From the NCBI GenBank assembly GCA_963920575.1, contig OY986963.1, forward strand, positions 7,850,896-7,914,895: a stretch of DNA of 64,000 bases, written 5' to 3'. The first letter of the stretch is position 1. Every line of letters begins with the position of its first letter. This DNA is from Narthecium ossifragum. Its lineage: Eukaryota; Streptophyta; Magnoliopsida; Dioscoreales; Nartheciaceae. Both the position numbers and the translations under genes were made by a program. The notes below the pieces were generated by a model. That model did not search any database and had not been told where the DNA came from. It saw only the letters and a list, made by a program, of their open reading frames with translations. Shown here piece by piece: positions 54,801 to 64,000 of this stretch.

Positions 54801-56308
54801 ATTATGCTTATTATAATAAATGGCTATCGTCATGGCATACGACCATTTACCAAGCAATCTTTGAACGATTAAAATATCATGTTCAGCCTTTCCCGGATGG
54901 CGTTTAGTTTCTCGCAGAACATGCTCTCCCCTTGTATAAACTTCCAAACGCAGTACGTCCAACTTCTCCGTCATTTGATCCAATGCAAGGGAAAAGTTTT
55001 TGGCATTTGACAGTCTCGCATTTGCAGCAAGTTCATGAATGATTTTTTTTTGCTGCTTCAGCAAGTTCATGAATGATGAAATCATGAATGAGGCTCCTAA
55101 TGAGCAAAAGAAAAAAAAATCCGGCGGCCAATGACCTCATGAACAGTTTTCAGTGTAAAGAGCCGAGGCCTTCTTGCATAACAAGGATGGCATAACCACA
55201 AAGCTGAAGCAGGAGAACTCCCAGCTCACAAAAAGAGTACAAGCCAAGTAGTCAAATTCCCAAACAACGTACACAAAGCCAAGCACTCCAATGTTTTGCT
55301 TGAAAACAATGTTTAACCGGCAAATATTTTTATCGCAGGTAAAAGAGACAAACAATGGTTAACCGGCAAATATTTTTATCGCGGGTAAAAGAGACGAATC
55401 TCCAACGAAGTTGGTCAATTTCATTTTTCTATTAATGCTATGATTTCTTGTCCCAATGTCTACCATCGCCGGCCAAAAAGCTTGATATAATCATTCTTGA
55501 AAAGAGTATCAAACTACGTGCTTATCTTTTAAAAGCTTCTATCTATTTATCTCGTTATAATTTCTCTGTTCTTGATGACTCTCTGCGGACGTGTATGTTT
55601 AAACATGAAAGGTGACCCACATGATTCCCTTTCACATCAACAGAATCTGCCAGTTATAGGCTCTGAAACAAAAGCAGGACAAGAGTATGAATCCTATATC
55701 ATCTTACAGTTCAAGGATGCTTATTTAACATAAGAAATTGTGTGATTGTGACTATATAATTATGAACTAGTTTTGCAATTGTCCAACAATTACGATATGA
55801 TCCTATGCTTTCAAACTCCTTCCTTGAATCCTTGGCGTGCACAACGTTATTGGTATAATAGCATATCCAATTTCACATATCTTAGACAGAGGTGGTAAAA
55901 CAGAGCTATTAAAGTTTACAGGAGAAGTGATCCTTGTGTGTCCGGGTTGGTTAATGGCTTGAGACCATTTGCAATTTGGTATTTCTACTGTTCAGATGGC
56001 GTTTTTTCCTTTTATTGTCAAACTGTTGATAACTTACGATGGGTCGCAACTGGTAAAAGAAAAGAAGAGCAAAACTCTAGAGATGAGCTGCAGAAGTTGA
56101 ATCTAAAATACTGAATAAATACCGACATTACAATTAGGAAACCAAGCCAGTTCAAAGGTTACAAAAATAGCACTGGAAATGCAAGAATGCTTATTCTCAA
56201 CGGATACAAAAGTTCACATCAAGCTTATTTCTCTCTCTAGATATAGATAAGGCCTGCTCTCGAACAAGAGCTAGGCTGCATCCAACCATCCGCAGCTCTC
56301 CCTTCACT
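54801..56308. other. Downstream flank of CAD gene 1
   Basis: No recognised gene. A minus-strand frame at 54786-55085 (99 codons, NFSLALDQMTEKLDVLRLEV) looks helical but is not identified. The plus-strand text near 54822-54925 (ATGGCTATCGTCATGGC, CAATCTTTGA, AAAATATCAT) recurs near 59160-59330 beyond CAD gene 2. It seems to be conserved DNA duplicated together with the CAD genes. Confidence 0.4.
55312..55400. repeat. 46-bp tandem duplication
   Basis: Two copies of TTAACCGGCAAATATTTTTA and the following bases, period 46, with a few differences. Confidence 0.9.
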
Positions 56309-57950
56309 TCATGCCTCCTTCAGGGTATTCGCAATATCAATCACAAAACGGTACTTCACATCCCTGTTTATGAGCCTCTCAAGAGCCTCATTTATTGACT
56401 GCATTCCGATGATTTCAATCTCCGGGTATATCTTATTGGCAGCGCAGAACTCAAGCATGTCTTGTGTATCCTTTGTCCCGCCTGTCCCACTCCCCGAGAT
56501 GCTTCTTGAAGCTAAAAGAAATAATTCATGAATCAGGATCATGGAGTATTTGCCAAGATTTTGATATCATCAAATATCATATGAATAGCAATAATCAAGG
56601 AAATCAATTGACAGCAAGAACAATACCAGTAAGAAGGTTTAGAGGACTCAGCCGGACTTCACTAGGAGCGCCTACTAAGACCAGAACCCCGCGGACCTTC
56701 AAGAGGGACATGTAAGGATCGAAGGGGTGATCACCTGACGCAGTGTCAATAATGAAGTCCAGGCTTTTTGCAAGCGACTGTTAAGAGCAATGCATTAATA
56801 ATTAGCCTAATTAACACTGAAGCAGAACTCAGAACAAGAAATATCAGATGATTCTAAGAATAGTCATACCGCCATCTGCTCCTTGTCTGATGAGATCACA
56901 AATCTGTCAGCTCCAAGGAGCTGCAATGATTCTTCTCTCTTAGATTCACTGGTACTGAAAACAGTTACATTCAGGCCAAATGCCTTGCCAAACTTCACCG
57001 CCAAATGCCCGAGGCCACCCAGTCCAATGACGCCTAGAGATTTACCCGGCTGGTTCATCTTATGGCGAATCATGGGAGTGTAGACTGTTATTCCTGCACA
57101 TAACAAAGGTGCAGCCTTATCCAGTGGGTACCCTTCAGGTATTTTGTAGCAGAACCTGCCATGTCACAAGCCCAAAAGAAATCATGATTCCAGGAGCCAC
57201 TGATGGTTGGTCTTCACCAATGATGTTAATTAAACTCATCAGGAAACAAGTTAATCACCATTTACTTGCCTCTCGTGAACAGTGATGTGGGTGGAATATC
57301 CCCCTTTTGTGATTGTCCCATCTGAATCGAGGTCATTAAAAGTGTGAATTGCTCCTTTTGAGCAATGAACTTCTAGGAGTTCATTGCAATACTCGCATTC
57401 TTTACAGGAATTCACAAACGTTCCAACACCGACATCATCGCCGACTTTGAAGCGCTTAACATTGGAACCGACCTCTTTGACAACTCCAGCAATCTCATGC
57501 CTGGAAGATAAAGCAACATATAACTAATAGCTCTGACTAATATTGCTGATTTGAAGACAAACATAATAAGAGAAACATACCCAGGCACAACCGGATACTT
57601 TGCGTTCTTAAATATGTTTCTTGTCCAGATAACATCGGCATAACAGACTCCACAGTACTTTATATCAAGGGAAACGTCATCAGCTCCAAGAACTCTGCAT
57701 TAAAAGTCAGGTAACAAATTTTAGATCCGCTGACTCTGAGTCTACGTACCAAATCACTGATTAATAAGCAAATCTTCATCAGAAGCTAATTCCACAAGGT
57801 ATGAAACATATGGATTGAATCTTTCATTGGTGTAAAACACGAAGAAAATATCCAAGGACGATATGGTTCTAACCTGCGGCTGAATTTGTATGGCGACAGA
57901 AATCCAGACTCATCACTAGCTGCCCATCCAAGACAGTTTTGCTTCTCCAT
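56309..57950 (-). CDS. Cinnamyl/mannitol-type alcohol dehydrogenase, gene 1
   Basis: Six exons on the minus strand give 353 codons: 57950-57874, 57694-57581, 57500-57270, 57155-56870, 56777-56627 and 56511-56309. It is a zinc-dependent medium-chain dehydrogenase of the CAD family that reduces aldehydes with NADPH in the cytosol. Catalytic-zinc ligands are Cys43 ([10 protein letters not shown]), His65-Glu66 (PGHE) and Cys159 (APLLCAG). The structural zinc has Cys96, 99, 102 and 110. A GLGGLGH nucleotide motif follows, and STSESKR fits NADP use. Intron 3 has a GC donor (GAGAG|GCAAGT); the others are GT-AG. Divergence from classical lignin CADs (VCYADVIW instead of ICHTD) suggests the mannitol-dehydrogenase-like clade. 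It is intact. The exact substrate cannot be told from sequence. Confidence 0.92.
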
Positions 57951-58604
57951 TTTTGGCTATCTATCTGCATGGTCAGACATTTACTCGCTAATTGAGACTT
58001 GAGAGATTGCTAAACATACTTCAAAACCGGGAGATATTATTGCTCTTAATTATGTGCAGAGCAAACCCGAAGAACAAAAGCCAATCTTCACTCAAAAGTA
58101 GTAAACAAAAACCAATCAATAGTCAGAAAAACATGCAGGCATTTTTCTAGCTGAAGGCATGCACAGCTTCCTTAAAGCACCTGGTCGAACATAACATGAG
58201 CAACAAACAAACAACACAAGGACTCAACACGGTTACATAAAACACAAGTTATTGCCATTAAGAGAGTTGCTACCGGAAGGGAGCTAGAGAAGATTTTTCC
58301 TTTGTTTTCTCTGATCCACTTCAGAAACAGCTAGTAGATTTGCAAGCAATAGACACATTTCATGATGTATTTAGAGATGGAAAACTCGATACCTCAAAAG
58401 TCAAAAGACTATATCCTTTAGAAACAGGGACGTCACCCATGACTTCACCCTACCTGGAGATATTCATGAATGATGTCACTGCCGACGTGGACTCTTCAAT
58501 AAGATTTTTTTTTAATTAATTGATGATAACACCAATTTAATCAAGATTTTTTTTGTTAATATCCTTTCTTTTTTTTTTTCCGTTTACAACTGTACCGACT
58601 TGTT

Positions 58605-58981
58605 TCGATTAGCATCCAGCGATTTTGGCTGCTATGAGGCTAAGAGGAGGGGCGCGCAGGAGCTGTGGTGGAATCAGACAATAAAGGCCCCCTTTTAAAG
58701 ATAACTGTTGGTTATGTTAATGGGGGGTGGGGGGCTGACTTGACCGTCAGGCTTGGAGGTTGTTTTGAAACACTTGTGATGGGAGGTAATTCATTCTTGA
58801 AGGTTCTTGATCTGACGTATTTTCAAGTCCCTCGATGAGATTGCGGACGCTATTGTAAAACAGGCTCTCGGAGATGCAACTTCTTCGTTCCGGATGTAAT
58901 TGCTGTTTTGATCATTGTTTATTGGGCTCCAGCCTTTTAGCTTATCTTATAATAATAATAACAAAAAAAAAAAAAAAAAAA
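58605..58981 (+). mobile_element. Short poly(A)-tailed retroelement (5'-truncated LINE or SINE)
   Basis: It ends in an ATAATAATAAC run and about 20 A (58962-58981). It is flanked by AACTGTACCGACTTGTT (58588-58604) and AACTGTACTAACTTGTT (58982-58998), a 17-bp target-site duplication with two mismatches. No protein domain recognised. Confidence 0.75.
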
Positions 58982-59112
58982 AACTGTACTAACTTGTTCT
59001 ACATCCAAACAAGACGAGGACTGGAATAGCAGTACGTTACATATATCGATGCCTCTTGACTTATTTGATTGTGATATTGGCAACAATTTAGATTAACGCG
59101 CAGAGGCCACTA

Positions 59113-59254
59113 TAGCTGGTAGAACAAAGTTATTATACTACGGAAGAACTACTCTCAAAATGGCTATCGTCATGGCTTACCCAGTAGCTGGTAGAACAAA
59201 GTTATTATACTATGGAAGAACTACTCTCAAAATGGCTATCGCCATGGCTCACCG
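59113..59254. repeat. 71-bp tandem duplication
   Basis: Two copies start TAGCTGGTAGAACAAAGTTA (59113 and 59184) with about three differences. Each ends in the ATGGCTATCG block also found near 54822. Confidence 0.92.
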
Positions 59255-59701
59255 AGCAATCTTTGAGCTAAAATATCATCTTAGACCTCTTCCTGAAGAT
59301 GTAGTTTCTTGCTAAACAGGCTCCCCCCTTGTTGGAGATCCTATTATAGTCCTCCAATTTATCTCAGGAAGAAATCCACCAAATCTACATAACATTGGTC
59401 ACACGGTAATTATATGCATAGGCAATACTGTTAATCTTGAGAGAATTACACGAAAGCTAGTTTAAATCTTAGACAAGTGTCTCAAGGATACAATAATGCT
59501 TATTCTGTAAGGATGCATAAAGTTCACATGGGTTTGGTTCGATATAAACCTGTATATCATTGGACAAAAGCAATTTAAACAATTATGAGCGCAAGCAGCA
59601 GCATCAAAAGCCGGATTCAAGGTATGTTACAGTCGTTCACGCACAGTTCTCAGGGTGTTTCGACGACCGGGCGTTGACAAAGCTACATTCAGCAGTTCTA
59701 T

Positions 59702-62700
59702 TCAAGTCTCCTTCAGAGAACTCTCAATATCAATCACGAATCGGTACTTCACATCCTTTTTTATCATCCTTTCAAGAGCCTCATTTATGTACTGCATTTC
59801 AATGACTTCAATCTCTGGGTATACCTTATTGGCCGCGCAGAAGTCTAACATTTCTTGCGTATCTTTGGTTCCTCCAGTCAGGCTCCCAGAAATGCTTCTT
59901 GCAGCTAAAACAAATAAGTCACTACCAGTTATCATCAAGCGGACCAATTGGCGATACTATCTAACATGGAATAGCAACAAGGTCATCAACGACAGGAAAA
60001 ATACCAAGAAGAAGGCTTATCGGGCTCAGCCGAACTTCACTAGGAGCGCCTACTAGAGCTAGAACCCCGCCGACCTTTAAAAGCGACATATAAGGATCAA
60101 AGGGGTGATCGCCAGAAGCAGCATCGATAATGAAGTCCAGACTTTTTACAAGGGACTGCAAAGAAAATACATTAGCACTGAAGCAGAGCCACAAGAAATT
60201 AAAGACATATATGGTAACAAATACAAAACGTTCATTGCTGAAACTAGCTCATGAAAATATCCAGTCACTTCCCTCATTTGATTGTATCTAGTAACTGAGA
60301 TTATTTCAGACTCAAATCATCGAAGCTAAGCTCCAGTTTCCATGAAAATGTTGCTAGGACCCTAAATGTTGAAAAAAAAAATATACACCGAGTTTAGAGA
60401 ACTTCCCTGCTGTCCAGAATAATTAAGCACTATAACTACAATTTTGAATATCCTGTAGAAGTTATAGCCTTATAGGAAATAAAAACACTAGGTTTACAAA
60501 AGAGATATTGGGTTTGCAGCAAATTGATGCTCTATGAATTGGAAAAGTTTTTGAATCACGATGACTGAAAAAAAGAAGGCACAATAAGTGTCCATATTCC
60601 TACCTCCATCTGTTGCTTGTCTGATGAGATCACAAATCTGTCAGCTCCAAGAAGCTGCAATGCTTCTTTTTTCTTCGACTCACTAGTACTGAAAACAGTT
60701 ACATTCAGACCAAATGCTTTGCCGAACTTTACCGCCATATGGCCAAGGCCACCTAGTCCTATGACACCGAGAGATTTACCAGGCTGGTTCATCTTATGCC
60801 GAATCATAGGAGTGTAAACTGTTATTCCTGCACACAACAGAGGTGCAGCCTTGGACAGTGGATAGCCATCTGGTATCTTGTAGCAATACCTGGCAAGAAA
60901 CATCCCCAAAAGAAACCAGTCTAGGAGCCATTATGTCTGCACTTTAATGAAATACCAACTTCCTAAAATTACATGCCATCCAGAATTCAATCTTTCTAAC
61001 TTATTTTTCTCCTGTTAACATTACTCACATGCCTCATTTTGGTTGTTGGTTTTCAAGGCGTGAAGCTGACTTTAAATTCAACTCATTGCAAATTGAGTAA
61101 ACATGAAAGGATACTAGAAGTTAAAATCAACACAAACTGTACCATATACTGACCTCTCATGGACTGTAATGTGGGTGGAATATCCACCTTTTGTGATTGT
61201 CCCATCTGAATCAAGACCATTAAATGTGTGAACTGCTCCTTCTGAGCAATGAACTTCTAGTAGCTCATTACAGCACTCGCATTCCTTACAGGAATTTACA
61301 AATGTTCCAACACCAACATTATCACCAACTTTGAAGCGCTGAACATTGGAACCGACCTCTTTCACAACTCCAGCAATCTCATGCCTGAAAGAGAAAACAC
61401 GACAAAAGAACACAGAAAATATATTATGTATAGAGGTCCGATGGATTTTCCAGAATTACTAACAGAGTGGCTATGCAGAACAATTATTTTGGCGAGAGCA
61501 CTTAGGAGGGGAAAAAATCATTACTAACTCCATTGAAGATGTGCCTGAAGAACTTTGGTGATTGTGTTATGCGAATATTTATATCCACTAACAGATATTA
61601 GCATATTAGTACATCTTCAGCATTGACTGAAGCTGCAGCAATATAGCTTCCCCCAGTTATTTCAATCCCTCTCCTATTGAATAAATTGGAATCGGTACTG
61701 GGTCTTAGTGTTAGGGCAGTACCAAGAATAACATGAATTTATCCAACATGAACGCTGTTTGGCCATCGAGGGGCAGAGTACTGATTTTACTTATACAACA
61801 AAATCATACGGTGTTAATTGGCACAAGCTGAATGCCTGGATCATTACTTGTTTTATGAGTTTGGAAATTTAGCTTCTGCATCCATCAAGATAACCACGCT
61901 CTTTAATATCTATTGTATTCACTAAAACCCTCAACTTATCCCACAATTAGGAGAGTGCTATTTAGATGCTCACAACCAGTGTTATACAAATCAATCTTAC
62001 ATTTTGAAGTCACTATAAATAAACCGACATAGCAATATATAAAGTTGACATGTTTCTGTGCAAATTGCCATTTAGATTGCTGACACTCAGTGTCCAGTAA
62101 ATCTCTATTACACATTGATATCCTCATAAATAGCCTGAAAAACCAATATCTACAGTCGACATGCTTCTCTGTGCAAATTAAAAGGGAAAACCTTGCATGT
62201 TGGAGAAGATCCTTCCAGTACAGATTTTAATATAGAGAGAATACTAATTCATCTTTTTTTTCTTTTTTCTGCTGCCGCAGGCACCATGAATAATGAGGAA
62301 TTGTTAGGGATATAAGAAGAAGCATGTTTTCCTCAACTAACCAAAGAAAGAAACATACCCTGGCACAACTGGATACTTTGAGTCCCCAAGTTTGTTTCTT
62401 GTCCAGATGACATCAGCATAACATACTCCACAGTATTTTATATGAAGAGAAACATCATCAGATCCCAGAACCCTGCATAATTGTTTCAAGAAAATCCATT
62501 AGAAAGGAATTTTGATTCCTTGCAAATCTACTTCAAGGGGCTCAACTGACTTGTTGACGAAGAACACAATTAACAATGGTATAAGAATAAAGGAAAAGGA
62601 GGATAACTCATTCAAAAAATTTCATGACACATAGGAGACAAAGAATACAAGTAGAACTATTGACCAGGAATAAAAACGAGGAGCTATCTGCAGAAAAATC

Positions 62701-62953
62701 CAGCCTCCTTTTTTCATTTGCATCTTTGTTATTATTATTAAACAGGATAAAATGCCCCTTATAGCAATTGCATATATAAGCTTACTCCAGAAGGAATGGC
62801 ACTCAAAAGCTAATCTTTTCTGTGTGAAGTACCAAGAAAATTTTAAGGACTATGTATTGCAGACCTGCGGCTGAATTTGTATGGAGATAGAATTCCAGAT
62901 TCATCCCTCGCTGCCCATCCAAGACATCCACCAGTCATACCATCCTTTTCCAT
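59702..62953 (-). CDS. Cinnamyl/mannitol-type alcohol dehydrogenase, gene 2
   Basis: Six exons on the minus strand give 357 codons: 62953-62865, 62472-62359, 61384-61154, 60889-60604, 60155-60005 and 59904-59702. Exons 2-6 have the same lengths as in gene 1; exon 1 is 12 nt longer. Residue numbers coincide with canonical CADs: Cys47, His69, Glu70 and Cys163 for the catalytic zinc, Cys100, 103, 106 and 114 for the structural zinc, and a [17 protein letters not shown] nucleotide-binding segment with STSESKK after it. All introns are GT-AG. Introns are longer than in gene 1, especially intron 2. The gene is intact and a close tandem paralogue of gene 1. Confidence 0.94.
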
Positions 62954-64000
62954 TTCTTTCTACCTGCTAGTAATAGCACAGTTAAAGCAAGCATTTATTG
63001 GCTAATTAAGAGTGCTAGCACTATATCCAAACACAGGAGATATTTTTCCAATTCCTTGTATTCTTTAAAATAAGCTTATTGCAGTTGTTAGCACGTGACG
63101 CCAGAAGGGAGACTCTAGTCTAGTTTATAACAGAAATCAGGACAAAGGCTACAAAAATACTTTCTGAATTAAGCATGTACACAAGATTCAGCAAGACATG
63201 CAAGCATAGGCCATCCACGATGTACGTTCCTCGAGACCCTATACTCATAAGCTCTATAAAGTAAATAACAGGATAAAAACGTGAAGATTTGCTTCTGTAT
63301 AGAAATTTAAGTAGCAGTTTAATGTTCCATATTCAAAAGCAGATAAGAAATACCCACTCTTTTGCAGACCCATCTAAAGAAAGGAAAACATTTACTTGAA
63401 ATGACACTCACTTAACAAAGGGAGGACAAACTTGAACATGACTACATATGGGCTGGACATGAGTTACGGCTTCTATACGGGCAATTCATCCAAGAACTCC
63501 ATAATAACAAATGCCATAGATCTACGTTTAATGAGTTACGGATACCCCATAATAACAAATGCCATAGATCTACGTTTTGGCCTATCTTTGGGTGCATTTC
63601 AGATATCAAGAAACTCCTAATGTATCAAAGCCTATTGCATAAAGGTCTATAAGCTTATCATGCTGTGTCCATCCTAACTATCTGCATATAATCTTAATTG
63701 TCTCACAAATTGGTCATATGTGTATATAATTTGCTGCAAGCAACAAATGAAAGCATCATAAATATTACAGTGTCCAATAGCCTTGAGTTCCTTATCCAAG
63801 ATACTTGGGATACCTGTATTTCCACCAAGCAGTTTTGACTTATTATTCACACTGACACTCTTGCTCATAAGAAGATTACCTTCAAGCACCCAAAAGAACC
63901 AAAACTGGAAACAAAGCAGACAAAATTACTTCCATTTCAAACTCATGGCTATGTTCCTGTCTAATGCAAAAATCACACAGGACATACATGTGAAACCCAA
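62954..64000. other. Upstream region of CAD gene 2
   Basis: Promoter and perhaps leader intron of CAD gene 2. A 48-bp direct repeat lies at 63499-63577. No coding sequence recognised up to the window end. Confidence 0.45.
63499..63577. repeat. 48-bp period direct repeat
   Basis: CCATAATAACAAATGCCATA and the next bases (through AGATCTACGTTT) occur at 63499 and 63547. Confidence 0.92.

Larger units (their letters stand above)
57951..59701. other. Spacer between the two CAD genes
   Basis: It contains the promoter and probably the leader of CAD gene 1, a poly(A)-ended LINE/SINE tail (58605-58981), a 71-bp tandem duplication (59113-59254) and the 3' flank of CAD gene 2. No other gene recognised. 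Confidence 0.5.

Noticed and set aside
56464..56715. Plus-strand frames opposite the CAD exons
   Set aside because: They are antisense shadows of exons that carry the CAD zinc and nucleotide-binding motifs.

Overview
The window is plant nuclear DNA, probably from a monocot: intron-split genes with GC-rich 5' ends sit among nested LTR retrotransposons, LINE remnants, hAT-type MITEs and Mutator-like elements. It is a scaffold of three contigs joined by two gaps of exactly 200 N (17293-17492 and 49184-49383). The species cannot be named from the sequence.

Layout. Contig A (1-17292) holds a Pack-MULE-like transposon with an EXORDIUM-like gene fragment, interrupted by a gag-only LTR retrotransposon. 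Then come a decayed LTR, an intronless MOS2/GPKOW gene (8234-9787), and a broken cinnamyl-alcohol-dehydrogenase (CAD) pseudogene carrying a rearranged LINE. Contig B (17493-49183) has the first exon of ribosomal protein L9 (minus), a complete nine-exon mitochondrial stomatin-like protein gene (20734-24527), intergenic DNA with two clean hAT MITEs, and then a second copy of the contig A locus. Contig C (49384-64000) opens in a second Pack-MULE-like element holding pieces of three unrelated host genes (RCI2/LTI6 exon 1, a PMEI-like gene, an LRR-kinase fragment). It continues through repeats and a LINE RNase H remnant to two intact tandem CAD genes on the minus strand (56309-57950 and 59702-62953).

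Repeated locus. Bases 1-2063 recur at 30636-32698, and 3523-15398 recur at 37308-49183 (11,876 bp). I saw no difference in the stretches I compared, and the predicted translations are identical. The copies differ only inside the nested retrotransposons, and there they are complementary. Copy B has the 5' LTR, primer-binding site and first half of gag, ending at an inserted reverse-oriented LTR. Copy A has the other end of a reverse LTR of that subfamily, the second half of gag and the 3' LTR. The gag halves meet in frame at a 5-bp target-site duplication (AGCAG), and the outer element is bounded by its own duplication (ACGAG). The simplest reading is that A and B are two imperfect assemblies, or two haplotypes, of one locus, each shortened at an inverted-repeat fold-back. 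A real recent duplication cannot be excluded.

Genes. MOS2 (RNA processing/immunity), L9 (translation) and the stomatin-like protein (mitochondrial membrane) are unrelated housekeeping genes. The CAD genes, the CAD pseudogene near 14-16 kb and a fainter CAD relic near 17.1 kb form an eroded tandem family. No CRISPR, tRNA, rRNA or prokaryotic feature was found.
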